Below, piece by piece: positions 1 to 10,975 of a stretch of DNA of 64,000 nucleotides. Position 1 is the stretch's first letter; each line of letters starts with the position of its first letter. The translations under genes and the position numbers were made by a program. The stretch comes from Stereum hirsutum FP-91666 SS1 (lineage: Eukaryota > Basidiomycota > Agaricomycetes > Russulales > Stereaceae). The notes under the pieces are model-generated. The model ran no database searches and had not been told where the DNA came from. It saw only the letters and a program-made list of their open reading frames with translations. The DNA is taken from assembly GCF_000264905.1 (NCBI RefSeq), contig NW_006763137.1:746719-810718 (forward strand). The letters are read 5' to 3'.

Positions 1-286
1 TTTGCCGTGTAAGCTGCATGAGATCTTAGATTCCTCCATAAATTCAGCTGTGGTAATGTTTAGGCTTCCGAACATGCTGAGCAGCCACCTCGTACTCAAT
101 TTACGCATGCACCTGCATGATTCGCCCACGCAATCGCAACTGGTGCGAGAAAGCTTTCTTGGGAATATTGGGGGCTCAGTAGGGACCACCGAATTGAACT
201 CTCCCCTCAAAGAAATGCCAATTGACACACCGCAGAGCAGTCTCGACGGAGCCGTGGTCGGTTATATTTACCTTGCACCTACGTGA
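1..286 (+). CDS. 3' end of a DUF6533-type seven-helix membrane protein gene (partial)
   Basis: Only the C-terminal part lies in the window; the rest is cut off by the left edge. The open frame ends at a stop at 284-286. It carries the segment SSHLVLNLR, followed by a tail with ESFLGNIGG. Both pieces match the end of the next gene (VNHLVLNLK and NKFLGHIG), so the two are tandem paralogues. In agaricomycete DUF6533 proteins such a segment follows the last membrane helix and begins the cytoplasmic tail. A splice acceptor (TTTAG) at 59-63 may mark the start of the last exon, so bases 1-63 may be intron. Function is unknown for the family. The assignment rests on the neighbour and on remembered family layout. 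Confidence 0.45.
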   Translation, partial: LPCKLHEILDSSINSAVVMFRLPNMLSSHLVLNLRMHLHDSPTQSQLVRESFLGNIGGSVGTTELNSPLKEMPIDTPQSSLDGAVVGYIYLAPT

Positions 287-1456
287 CATTCTGATCATTG
301 GTGCTTTTAGCTCTTTGACTGCGAGGCCCAAAATAAACCAGGAAGTCAACGAGGGATTGTCGCACCGGATGTCCCATAGTTTGCGCAAGAATCTCTACGA
401 GATGACGCATAAATATCCGTACCGGAGACGATGCATATTTCGACCATCAAGTTTGTGATTCAGCCTTCGTGTCCTGCTACACGGCTTCCATCGAAGTTCT
501 ATTTGCTATGTGCACTATCATTGGCTCGCTCGATTTTGCGGTGACGAATCCACGGATGTCGATGTGTCTGTGGCTTCCAACAGTTTTGATCTCTTTTTCT
601 TCCCTTGGTCCGGACATACCGATGAGTATGCGGTAGCGAACTCAAAGGTAACCGTTGCACAGATCTGGAGGCGTAACTGATCATGTCAGAACCCTCGTCT
701 CCCTATCTTTCCTCACGCCAGACAGAAACGCGCAAGAAACCCGACTTGCGAACAAAGGATCAGATCGCCACATAGGTTTGTGGAGCTTTGCCACCTGTAG
801 CCCTTTACCGGTTCCGAATGCACAGGCGAATACACGATACCCGATCACTCGGTTCGACACATCTTTGATTGGACACGTGTGCGAGCGACCGAACTCACGC
901 CAGCCTAGGTGCCATTTCAATGTTTCAGACTTGAGAAGAGTCGCGTTCTGCGGTTACGCCAGTCGGTAACCTGTCAAGCTTCGAGGTTACCCGCTGTTTG
1001 ATTGGTTTATTTGCTGCACGATCTTGATTTGTGGTGCATCGACTCTATAGGGCCAGAAGCAGCTCCTTATTGCCTATTGGGTGTCATGGATCCTGTGTGG
1101 CCATTCTTCCGAGGACGTCGGCTCATTGGCCACTGGCACTGGAGGCCTATGCATGATTCAATCTGATATTTCGTTTCATACTAATACTAAGCATCTCGCA
1201 ACATATCACCGGGGGCAACACCTCCGACAAAAACAGCTTCTGTCAACAATATTCCACGTTACGAGTTACGTTTCCGTCAACTGATCTGCACGTCGTAACG
1301 GATCCCTCCTGTGGACCAATGGTATTGTGTGGCAGCAAGAAGATCGAGCGATCATTGCACTACCAACAGTGATCATGATGTCAAGCCCCAGGTGTATATA
1401 TATGTGAATGGTCCCTTGGAATTGTCTCCAGCCGCCGGCGGTCCTTTTTGCTCGCT
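287..1456. other. Intergenic region between tandem DUF6533 genes
   Basis: About 1.2 kb between the two paralogues. Only short open frames occur, with no recognisable family and no consistent splice pattern. It should hold the 3' end signals of the first gene and the promoter of the second. A run TGTATATATATG at 1393-1404, about 55 bases upstream of the proposed start, could serve as a TATA element. Confidence 0.4.
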
Positions 1457-3320
1457 ATGTCTCCATCCCATCTACCTCTTTCAGCGCTGGATATTGAGTA
1501 AGTCGCCTATTTCTATAATTGTGACATAAATACTCATTGTTTCGAAGACTATTCAGTGCCTATGCGACTGCGTCGGCCGCTGGTGAGTCTTCTGAGGTGC
1601 TATATTGGCTGTATCGTCATCGTTGATACTTACATACTCTAGCTCTCTGGTGCCTCGACTATACACACACGATCTCGTCCGAGATTGATGTATTGCTATC
1701 CGGTAATATGACCGGTACACTCGTTCTTTACCTCATAAACAGATACACTTTCTTTGGATATATTATTGTCCAAGTGCTGCAGATAATCCCGGGACGTATG
1801 ACGCAAGACGCGTAAGTAGCAGTCCACAAATCTCGTCGTACACATCTTCGGGACGTACGCGGTGGCTAATGGCATGTATGGGCTCAGGTGTACGTATGTG
1901 GGTTTGGTGGGCTTGATCTTACGGGCCATATCGGTCGCAACCACAAATAGTGAGCTCACAACATGTCTTGCCGATGATCAAAGCGTACCTGTACTGATTG
2001 AGATGTATCAGTCATTTTCACTCTGCGTCTTTATGCGATATTCATGCGGGATAGGAAGGTGTTGTACGCCTCCGCCGTTTTGACAGTCCCGCGCGTGGCC
2101 ATCAATATCTTTGTATGTTCTTCCCCGATCTGCATCGACTGATATACTTACCTGCACGACAGCAAATCGTCACGGATTCCTTCCATGCCACAAAAGGAAC
2201 CATTGAGCACCGCTTTGGTCAATGTGCGACTCCGAGCGCAAAACATCTCGACGGCCACGTTATCTCCATGTACGCCGTTCCCTACTCGATCATTTGAAAG
2301 ATGACTGACCGTCTTCAATTTTGTGCGTTTAGCCGTAGGTTCCACACTGCTCCGTGCATACCGATTCACAATCATATAACCCCGTCGCGCAGTCTCGATA
2401 GTCGTCCCAGTCCTTGTCGTCTTCTTCGATTTGTTCGTACTGGTTATGACGCTCAAGAAGACATATCGTACTGCGAAAACGATGCGAGGTTTTGGATTTG
2501 AGAGGAATAGTTTATTCGGCCTGGTCTTGCGGGATGGTGCGCTTTTCTTTGTTCTGATATCCCATGTATGGCGTTAACGGGGGGGGGGGAACAGGAATCG
2601 TATATTTCTTGTAAGAGTGTTTGGTATTGGCTATAACTTGTGTTCAACTAACGTCGATGTCGTCAGGCTCACCCTGCTTATTGGTATCGGATGCGCCGGC
2701 TCTGCGATAGTAAGGTCGACCGTTGTGTCTCAGCCGTCATCCACCCACTTACCTCCTCATTGCTGGATCTCAGGCCTCAGTTATACCAGGGGTAAGACAT
2801 TCTATATGAACCAAATACCAGTACAAACAAGCCTTCGTCAGATATCCCATGCAGGACAGACGTTCACAACGCTCACAAGCCCCGCATTCGCTGTGTAAGT
2901 CAATGTCAATTTCACCGTTGCCGCTCCTGCCTTCCAGTTCGTTCCCAGTGCCGCGCTGACCCAGCGTGCCATTTCACCAGTTTCTCAAATATGCTCGTCA
3001 ACCATCTCGTACTCAACTTGAAAACCTTCAGCCGTAGGGGCTGCGCTAGCGATGCTGCCTTCTCGGACGCTCAATACGCCGAGAACAAGTTCCTGGGACA
3101 TATCGGTGCTCCTCTGGGTGGCATGGACGGTGACATGTCCCCCCACGCCCACGAGGCATGGCCAGAACTGTGCGAGGATGGGCACGACACAGAAGAGGGC
3201 CACACTGGAAGTGTCCCGACGTGGCCTGGTGACATGGTACGTTTATCAGTCATGGACTTAGTTGAAGTATATGATCTGTTTATTCAAAACCATAAAGGGG
3301 TCCTATGGCGAAGCGCCTGA
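1457..3320 (+). CDS. DUF6533-domain seven-helix membrane protein (model incomplete)
   Basis: Supported exons are 1457-1497, 1557-1582 and 1643-1811, then 2012-2112 and 2393-2565, then a last exon from about 2965. The third exon has the DUF6533 signature: LDYTHTISSEID, then a helix ending LINRY. Exon 2012-2112 has LRLYAIFMRDRK, matching the family's LRxYAxY-R-RK block. Exon 2393-2565 has LKKTYRTAK and LVLRDGALFF, the family's conserved LLLRDG segment. The last exon has NHLVLNLK. I could not resolve the exons between 1812-2011 and 2566-2964, so the middle is uncertain or may be damaged. A donor-like GTACGT at 3237 may end the last exon before the stop at 3318-3320. Function of the family is unknown; the fold suggests a plasma-membrane sensor. 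Confidence 0.55.
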
Positions 3321-4042
3321 GACGGATTCAGGAATAGCTGTCTCGGAGTTCCATATCCCATCTCGGGTCTCTTCAGCTTCACTGACCGGCAGGACCGTGT
3401 CGCGATTCCATGAAAGCATAGCTTGAGCGTCAGCGTGATAAATCAGGTGCGACGGTCTTTGACTTTGTCTATATGCCATGCTAAATTAACGGTCATTCAA
3501 CCGGTTCGGATGTGTCTTCTGCATTAGTCAAACATATATCCATAATTCTTCAAGGTGGCACCTCATTGAGCTTCACCTCTGGAGTCTGTACTGCCAGTCC
3601 TCTTCTGATACTCTTGATCCCCTCATACGTAGAATACAAACTCCGTTATAATCCTGTATTTTCCCCCCTAACTTTTATTTTGCTTTAAGTATGCTGGTAG
3701 GCGATGCCGCCGACGACAAGTCGTTTGGAGGTTCTGTTGCTATAATCTAGCACGGAAGGCGAACAACCTTCAGATTTTCCTATCCTCAACCGTCCACTTG
3801 TTCTGTCAACACGAGAGCTCGCACACATATTACCCAAATGGGATACGTTAAAAACTGAGTAGGCCGAATGAAGCCAAGTTTTCCCTTCGAAGCACTTGCA
3901 TGGCAGACTCTCCAGGACAAGGACAAAAGTACTTATGAGCCGCGTGATCGCAGGAGGAAGAAGGAGTACGTCTACAGAGGGGACTGCAGAAGACCGCGTT
4001 TACATGGTATTTTCCCCGTTCGAGTCGTCCGATGAAATTGAC
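3321..4042. other. Intergenic region
   Basis: Between the DUF6533 gene and the tRNA gene. Short open frames only; no recognisable gene, repeat or RNA seen. Confidence 0.4.
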
Positions 4043-4047
4043 AAAAA
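4043..4047 (-). terminator. RNA polymerase III terminator of the tRNA gene
   Basis: A run of five A on the plus strand (five T on the coding strand) lies 18 bases beyond the tRNA 3' end. Four or more T is the usual polymerase III stop. Confidence 0.7.
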
Positions 4048-4065
4048 CGATATCGAATATCAACG

Positions 4066-4158
4066 TACACCGGACGGGAGTCGAACCCGTGCCGCTTGCT
4101 GTCAGCACATAACCGTTCGGTATGGAAGGCAAGCATGATACCGTTTCACCACCGGTGT
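4066..4158 (-). tRNA. tRNA-Gly(UCC) with an intron
   Basis: Read on the minus strand, a full cloverleaf forms. The 7-bp acceptor stem is ACACCGG with CCGGTGT, followed by discriminator A. The D-arm is GTGA/TCAT, the anticodon stem CTTGC/GCAAG and the T-arm ACGGG-TTCGACT-CCCGT. The anticodon loop begins CTTCCA, giving anticodon TCC, which reads GGA codons. About 22 extra bases lie between loop positions 37 and 38, the canonical place for a nuclear tRNA intron. The TTCGACT B-box is intact and a T-run follows, so it looks functional. Confidence 0.9.
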
Positions 4159-4524
4159 GTTGCAGTCCTCACCTTCATAAATACCCACATAGGGAAAAGA
4201 TCAAATATGAATAGAATAATTGAGAGCGTTACAGACGTGAGACAAGCCGGAACGGCGTGCGCGGTGGCCTAAAACAGCGCCGGGAGCGGCTGTTTGAAGT
4301 TGTTAGCGCCGGAAGATGCTGACAAATGTTTGTGGAGCGGGGGTGCCACTGGGTGCCACCCTATAAGGTTCCGGCCCTGCAGCCGGCCCAACAACTTTCT
4401 TTCTCCGCTACGACCATTATCCCGCCGCACTCAAATACTCGATTCCCCGCCTCCAGCCCTTCTTCACCCAACACCCACCTATAGACCACTAGACGCTTCT
4501 CTCCTCTCCCCATCACTACCAACG
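4159..4524. promoter_or_regulatory. Region between the tRNA gene and the Zim17-like gene
   Basis: It holds the 5' flank of the tRNA on one side and the presumed promoter of the Zim17-like gene on the other. The last 150 bases are pyrimidine-rich, as is common just upstream of fungal start sites. No clear TATA box. Confidence 0.4.
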
Positions 4525-5260
4525 ATGCTGCCCACCCGTCTCTTCCGCAACACCGGCATTGCCCCCCCTCTCCGCACTCTCCTCACCCCTTCTTCATCGC
4601 TTCCCTCGACGCTCTCCACCCAACTCCGCCTTCGTCTCGCCGTCAACCCCGCCTCGGCGTCGACCATCACCACTTCTGCCTGTGCTCACTCTCCCCAGGC
4701 TCAAGTCCAATCGCACCAGCACGACCACCACCACAGTCATGCTTACCCAGGCGATGTCGCCTCCTCGACGCACATTCATGGACAGGAACACCCATACGTG
4801 CGCCAGGAACCGACGCTGAGCTTGACGTTCACCTGCACGGCGGACGAGTGCAACACCCGGAGCACGCACCAGTTCTCGAAGAGGTCGTACACGACGGGCA
4901 TTGTCCTCATTGAATGCCCCGGATGCAAGAACCGGTACGTTTTGCTTTGCATTCCCCCCCACATCCATGCTTCACAATCGCCTACCCCACACTACACCCC
5001 CCTTTGTGCCCTACCCCTTTCGGGTAATCTGTCGCTCAGCATTAAGATCAAACGCTGACTCAAAACCTTGTACCCCCTTCCTGCATTGTGCCACGTCCAC
5101 CACCCACAGCCATCTCATCGCAGACCACCTCGGCTGGTTCCAAGATGGCACGCAAAACGGGCAGTACAAGACCGTGGAAGACCTCGTGCGTTCGCGCGGG
5201 GAGAAGGTCAAGTACGGAAAGATGGACACGAGCGGGTCCATCGAGTACTCTCCTGCGTAA
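4525..5260 (+). CDS. ZIM17: DNL-type zinc-finger mitochondrial Hsp70 escort protein (Zim17/Hep1)
   Basis: Exons 4525-4934 and 5110-5260 give 186 residues. The protein keeps mitochondrial Hsp70 soluble and active in the matrix, supporting import and iron-sulfur assembly (family knowledge). The N-terminus is rich in Arg, Ser and Thr and free of acidic residues at first, fitting a mitochondrial presequence. A His-rich stretch lies at about 64-73. The zinc finger starts near residue 100 with cysteines at 104, 109, 131 and 134. The junction reads CKNR-HLIADHLGWF, the DNL signature. The first Cys pair is spaced by four residues rather than the usual two. The start is the ATG that gives the presequence; an in-frame upstream stretch lacks support. 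The 175-base intron has a GTACGT donor and CAG acceptor. The next gene, Grx5-like, faces it. Confidence 0.92.
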
Positions 5261-7178
5261 ACAAAACGTCGACGGGCGCAACGGTCCCATGTCCTCCCTC
5301 GTCGCTTACGAGGCGAACACGGGATGCTTCTTGGAGTCACACCGCCACCCCCACACAACCTCCACCCCTCTCCCATTTCAAAGTTCCTATTCATTCGCAC
5401 TCCGAGCCTGCATCACGCGCCCCGGCAATTTCCATTCCTAGTCTCCATTTTCGTCTCGTCGGTTCCCATCTTCGCAAATTGCGGCTACTCGAAGCCCCTA
5501 TCGGCCATCATTGATCCCTCAATAGACTTCCTTTCTCTCCTTCCCTCGCAGTTCGCCGACAGCGCCCTCGTCCATACCACTTCCGCATCGACACCTGCCC
5601 ACACCCACGTCTTTTTTGCCGCCCAACACCCCCACACCATTCTGGTCTCGCCAGGTCTCGCTCGTTTCCTATAGAGCTTTCTGTTCCGTTCTATTCCTAT
5701 TCCACCTTTGCATCTTCCTATCCCCGTACAGTATTAGCCTTGCGTAGCCTCGCCTCACCTAGACTTCATGTTACTATTAGCTTCATCTTGGCCCGTCTCG
5801 TTCCGTTCTGAGTATCGTCTTGCCTCGGTTTGCCTCGTCTTATCTTGCACATACAACTACACACATACACCCCCCACAGACACTTCGTTTTACATACATG
5901 CATACTCTACATAACTTACAGTACGCAGCACCCCCCCCCCNNNNNNNNNNNNNNNNNNNNNNNNNNNNNNNNNNNNNNNNNNNNNNNNNNNNNNNNNNNN
6001 NNNNNNNNNNNNNNNNNNNNNNNNNNNNNNNNNNNNNNNNNNNNNNNNNNNNNNNNNNNNNNNNNNNNNNNNNNNNNNNNNNNNNNNNNNNNNNNNNNNN
6101 NNNNNNNNNNNNNNNNNNNNNNNNNNNNNNNNNNNNNNNNNNNNNNNNNNNNNNNNNNNNNNNNNNNNNNNNNNNNNNNNNNNNNNNNNNNNNNNNNNNN
6201 NNNNNNNNNNNNNNNNNNNNNNNNNNNNNNNNNNNNNNNNNNNNNNNNNNNNNNNNNNNNNNNNNNNNNNNNNNNNNNNNNNNNNNNNNNNNNNNNNNNN
6301 NNNNNNNNNNNNNNNNNNNNNNNNNNNNNNNNNNNNNNNNNNNNNNNNNNNNNNNNNNNNNNNNNNNNNNNNNNNNNNNNNNNNNNNNNNNNNNNNNNNN
6401 NNNNNNNNNNNNNNNNNNNNNNNNNNNNNNNNNNNNNNNCCCCCCCTCCCACGCTCCATCCCCATTCTCGTTCCCCCCTCCGTACCCGTTTTGGCTCCGC
6501 ACGATATGTCCAGCAAAATATGCGTATGCGTATGCTTCCTCTTTCGGTCTTTGGTCTTTTGGGACTAGTACTGTCCGTAGGGCTCATTGGCGTCGTCCAG
6601 CGTTTTGGTTCATTGGCATCGGCGTCGTTCAGTATTCGTGCCTCAGGGTTTATTGGCGTCGTTGGGCGTAGACGGTCGTGGCATTGAACACTTCCTCTTT
6701 CCTTGTTACTTTGTCTGTTTCTTGTTAGATGGGATGCTCGTGAATCGGAAGCGAGAGGAGATGTAGATGTTTTGTTTTGTGATGTTTATTATGTACATGA
6801 AACCACTGTTCACCAACACCGACAACCCCCACTACACAACTGAGTGAGCCCCGACTGCGAGCGAGCTAGCATAAATTAAAACACAGGACTGAAACAAAGA
6901 GAAAAATGGAGCTGGAGCAATATAGACACTCTGAATAGATGTTGGAACAGCGGAACGAAGAGACTTCGGTAGCGATGCGCCACTTCACCACGCCACGCGC
7001 CACTAACTGCTCAGTGCTCACCCCTATCTCCGACCCAAAATACCAATGGTGTCGCCTTCTCTAGAGTAAACCGCAAGACGCAAAGCGAAGCGAGGCGCAC
7101 ATAAAGACTCGACTCTGACTCGGCGCAAGGAACGGCGAAGGAGAAAGGGAAATGCGCTCGAGGCAAGTTGAGGCAAGC
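5261..7178. other. Convergent intergenic region with scaffold gap
   Basis: Between the 3' ends of the Zim17 and Grx5 genes. It contains 499 unknown bases. The sequence before the gap is pyrimidine-rich; the sequence after it shows no convincing gene. Open frames that appear to cross the gap are artefacts of the N run. Confidence 0.6.
5941..6439. other. Assembly gap (499 N)
   Basis: A run of N. Both edges are C homopolymers (ten C before, seven C after, allowing the last to run into CCTCCC), so the true sequence is probably a long C-rich tract that failed to sequence. The true length is unknown. Confidence 0.97.
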
Positions 7179-8275
7179 TCATGACGACTTTTCGGCCGCT
7201 GCAGGTTCGGAGCCGGGCGCGTCTTCGGGGAGGTGTGCGTCGATGATGTCTTTCTTGATCAGGAGGTCTTCGAGTTCGCCGGATTGGTGCACTGTTGGTT
7301 TTGGGTGGGTGAGTGGATAGAGAAGGTGTGAGTCAGGTGTAGCGAAGAGAAAGAACAGGATGAACGGCGGTCATGTATGACGAAGATGAGGAAGAAGAGG
7401 ACGAGTGAGGGATATATGACGAAAGGAGAGATGTGTGCGGGGGATGACGTAGAGGAAGGGAGGCTATAGAAGGAAGGGAGGAGACAAGAAAGGAAGGAAG
7501 GGAGACGAATACGCACTGGAGAGGACGATGTCGCAGCCGCCGACGAATTCGGAGCGGACGTAGAGTTGTGGGACGGTTGGCCATTCGCTGGAAGAGACGA
7601 AGACACGTAGAGGGTTACATATTAGCGCGTTGAACGTTTCGGGTTTCGGAATAGAGGGATAGAGCAAAGATAGAAACTGAAGAGAAGCAACACAACACTG
7701 GGCACCGAACGGGCTTAGCAAGCCTCAAGCGCCACGTCTAACCGTCCTGACCCGACCAATCAACCAAGTCGAAAACCCAACCCTTCTTCCAGCTCTCCCA
7801 AAGCATCGCACCCCAACCCAAACCAGAACCACATTCAAGTGGCCCCGACAAAAATATGTTAACTCACCTAAACTCCTTAATCCCACTCCTCAACTCCGAA
7901 TCCGCAAGCACATCATACGTCTTCATCTTCTCCGGCGGTACCCCATGAATATCGAGCACCTGGACGACCGCGCGCGAGAAGCCGCATTGAGGTGCGTCGG
8001 GGTTTCCTTTCATGAAGAGGACGAGGGGGGAGTCGTCGATGGCCTTTTGGATTTGGGAACGGGCTTCGGTGGAGAGGAGACGGGTGCGTGCGAGGGTGGA
8101 GAGGATGGGTGAGGCGTGCGAGAGGGTCGGTTGGCGGAGGGAGGGGGAGGCACGGAGCTGTGGGTTATGGTGTAGGATGTGTTGGTGAGTGGAAGAAATA
8201 GGGATATGGATTTTGAGGGATGAAGGGATGGAGACGTACAGATGATTTGAAAGCCGTACGGAACATCGTAGCCAT
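7179..8275 (-). CDS. GRX5: Mitochondrial monothiol glutaredoxin (Grx5 type)
   Basis: Exons on the minus strand are 8275-8240, 8157-7868, 7587-7517 and 7291-7179, giving 169 residues. Grx5 carries [2Fe-2S] clusters from the Isu1 scaffold, released by mitochondrial Hsp70, to acceptor proteins. Residues 1-40 form an Arg/Ser/Ala-rich presequence. The domain begins near residue 43. The single active cysteine sits in CGFS at 70-73. Also present are the WPTVPQLY segment with the cis-proline, and GGCDIV followed by MHQSGEL, the glutathione-binding end of the fold. All junctions keep frame. A C-terminal tail rich in Glu, Ala and Pro follows the domain. It is convergent with the Zim17 gene and divergent from the rhomboid gene. 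Confidence 0.95.
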
Positions 8276-8886
8276 TTTATGTGTAGTAATACTAAGAAGC
8301 TCTTAGCTCTTTCGCTAGATAACTTTCTACACCAGCCAAGCTGTCAATGAGCTTTTGTAGCAAACTCTAGTGAGAACTGACACGTACTCGTGTAATGTGC
8401 TGAGCGGAGGTGTGGAAGTCAGTGAGCAAGAAATATCGCGCGTCAGACCACGAGCGTCTATTTTTGTCAGCCATTTGCGAGGCTTCCGTTTGGTGGAGAC
8501 CGGATCGGCGAGTGTCCCCGAGGTCCGAGTAGATGGCGCTCGTGAACAAACAGATTCCTGTTTGAGAACGAGTTCTCGGAGGACGCGTCGACGCGCCGCC
8601 GGCTTGAAGAGCGCGGAGGCGGCTGGTTTTTACTGTAACTTGAACGGCCACCCCAAGCGGGTATAAACCCTGTTGTGCTCGTATTGAACTCTTGACTTCC
8701 ATGGCGATCTGACAGCTCTTTGCATCCTGCGGTCTGCTCTGCTCTTGAACTCATCGATACCCATCAGTCCACTGCTCTACTAACCATCGCGCTTTCCTTT
8801 CGACTCATCTTGCTACTCACCTGCTCTGAAGTTCTTTTCTACTAGCACTGTATAACATCGCACCTCTGATCTCTCCATCGCCGAGA
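8276..8886. promoter_or_regulatory. Divergent promoter of GRX5 and the rhomboid gene
   Basis: A 611-base spacer between two start codons pointing apart. It holds a TATAAA at 8662-8667, about 220 bases before the rhomboid start, and a perfect 12-base palindrome listed separately. No other gene is seen. Confidence 0.5.
8584..8595. promoter_or_regulatory. Perfect palindrome CGCGTCGACGCG overlapping an ACGCGT box
   Basis: The 12 bases read identically on both strands. The preceding A makes ACGCGT (8583-8588), the core bound by MBF-type cell-cycle factors in yeasts. It lies between two divergent genes for mitochondrial proteins. Binding is inferred only. Confidence 0.35.
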
Positions 8887-10733
8887 ATGAATCTCTTTGT
8901 ACATCTACAACCACATCTCTTGTCCTGTCGATCTCTCCGGACCACTGGCACATCGATATCACGCCTTGGATTCCGTCCATCTCCATTTTTTCGCCCACAT
9001 TCTCCATCCCTAAACCCTCGACATCTGAGCCTCACCAGAGCTCTCCGAAATGAGACTTCCCTTGGTACGAAATACCAGGTTGGAGAGTCGAAGGAGTTCC
9101 CCGATGTCAGTCCCGAGGAGCTGAAGACCATTCTCCAGGAAGTCAAACGACCTAAAATCGTCAGACCAATCGTCGTGAGCCTAGCAACGTTGCTTTCCTT
9201 GACTTTATGCTAACACCGCGCGGATTCTAGCTCTCTGTACTCCTCGTGACAGTAGGCTTCGTCGCAGCCGCAGTGCAAACGAACAACTCTGTCTCATCCT
9301 GGATGACTAGCCGATATTATGATTCTGGCCCCCTGGGCACTGCCATATTGGTATACTATTCCCGAGCGATCGATCATAAAAAAGTAAATCATCCTTTCTT
9401 TGCGCTCTTTACAGTGTACACTACAACTAGCTGACAAAAAAACGCATCCCGCCCGGACCCATTGGACCTACTAGGAATCTCTCGAAGAGTACAAACAAGC
9501 AGACACCTACATCTCGGCCGCTCCAGCATTCATGCGTCCATATCTCTGGAGTGTCTATTCAGAAATACTCAGTTGGGTGAAAATAAACGATATGGTGTCC
9601 AACGCGATGCCGCTGGTCGATGGGTATAGAACGGCGTGGGGAATCGTCGCTGCGTGTTCGGTGGTATTCGTTGCGTGGCGCCTGGGTGGTGCCCGATCTG
9701 GAATGAAACAGTGGATGAACACTCATTTCGTTCATCAGCCTGTCGGTGGGAACTCGTACACGCTATTGACGAGCGTGTTCAGCCATGAGGAATGGTGGCA
9801 CCTTGCTTGCAACTCTCTTACGTTGCTCAGTTTTGGTAGGTGTTGTTGGCTCGCGGTGTTTTCGGTCTGTTTATTGACGCCCTGCGTGTGTGTCTTGGGG
9901 TATTTTTCTTTGTAGCGCCTTGCGTGACTTACTGGATGTACGATGAACAATGGCGAAAATCGGAGTCTGGGATCACGGAAACTACTGCAATCTACCATTT
10001 CCTGGCATTCTTCGTCGCAGGTACGTCCGTCTCTGGAGACCAAAGCGGCCCCTCGACTTATTTACCCTGTCGCCCAGCCGGAGTATTCTCTTCTCTCTGC
10101 CATCATATCTTTTTCACCGCCTTCCACTACCCAAGAATCATCGCCCAGCTCTCCTCGCAGAAGTTTATACCATCTCGTACGACTAGAATCTGGCGCTACC
10201 TGACCACGCTACGTTCTCGCCTCTTCAACTCACCGCATCCAAAACAATCCTCCACTCCCAAAAACCCCACAAACTCCGAGGCGCTGCGATCTCAGACGAA
10301 AGCCGCACTCATACATCTGACCCAGGGCGCACTAGGCATGTCCGGCGCGGTCTGCGCCTGTATAGCGAACGTAACGCTTCAATTTCCGGACCTAGAGATG
10401 AGGGCGTTGTTCGTTATCCCTATGCAAGCTTCGCATGCGGTGGCGATGTTCGTGGCGTTTGATGTTCTTGGCGTGTTATGTGGATGGAGGCAAGTTTCTT
10501 TTCTTTCCTGTTTTCCTGTGTATTTGCTCCTGAGATAGCACACACGTCTTCGTAGACTCTTCGCCCATGCAGCTCACCTCGGCGGCTTCCTCTTCGGGGC
10601 GCTTTATTTCAAGTATGGCATGCGATATTGGGATTGGATCCGTGTGAGGTGCTGCGAGTGGCAGGGTCTCGAGGAGAGGTTGATTCTTTCGGAAAGACAG
10701 AAGAGCTTGATCCGACTTATAGGGGGTGATTGA
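8887..10733 (+). CDS. PCP1: Mitochondrial rhomboid protease (Pcp1/PARL type)
   Basis: Exons 8887-9174, 9231-9383, 9475-9835, 9916-10020, 10078-10489 and 10556-10733 give 498 residues. This intramembrane serine protease of the inner membrane cleaves substrates such as cytochrome c peroxidase and the Mgm1 dynamin in yeast. An Arg-rich presequence opens the protein. One helix follows at about 97-115, then the rhomboid core. All catalytic landmarks are present: HLACN (His256, Asn260) in core helix 2, GMSG with Ser391, and AAHLGG with His447. The last intron (10490-10555) starts with GC rather than GT (GAG|GCAAGT), needed to keep frame. The intron at 10021-10077 is 57 bases and in frame, so retention would add 19 residues; the paralogue at 47-49 kb has an intron at the same place, which favours splicing. 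Confidence 0.93.
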
Positions 10734-10975
10734 GAAATGTGAGTGTGAGGGAGCAGGGGTAGGATAGGGTGTTGTAAGTAGGAATGCAGACGTACGCGCG
10801 CCAGCGTGTCGGCGCGGAGGCAGCGCTTGTGGAGGTGGCTTTGACTTCGGCAAAAACAAACAGTATGGAAAATAACAAAAGCAAAACAATACTAGACGAT
10901 AGAACAATGCAGCGGTGTACAGAACAACTCGAGATACGTATCGTGACCAGTTATACATATGGATAAGCCATTGTC

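Noticed and set aside
5820..6687. Long open frames crossing the N run on both strands
   Set aside because: They exist only because N is translated as X; no real coding evidence flanks the gap.
10021..10077. Reading the 57 bases as coding in the rhomboid protease
   Set aside because: They are in frame without stops, but the paralogue has an intron exactly there and the GTACGT..CAG borders are good, so splicing is preferred.
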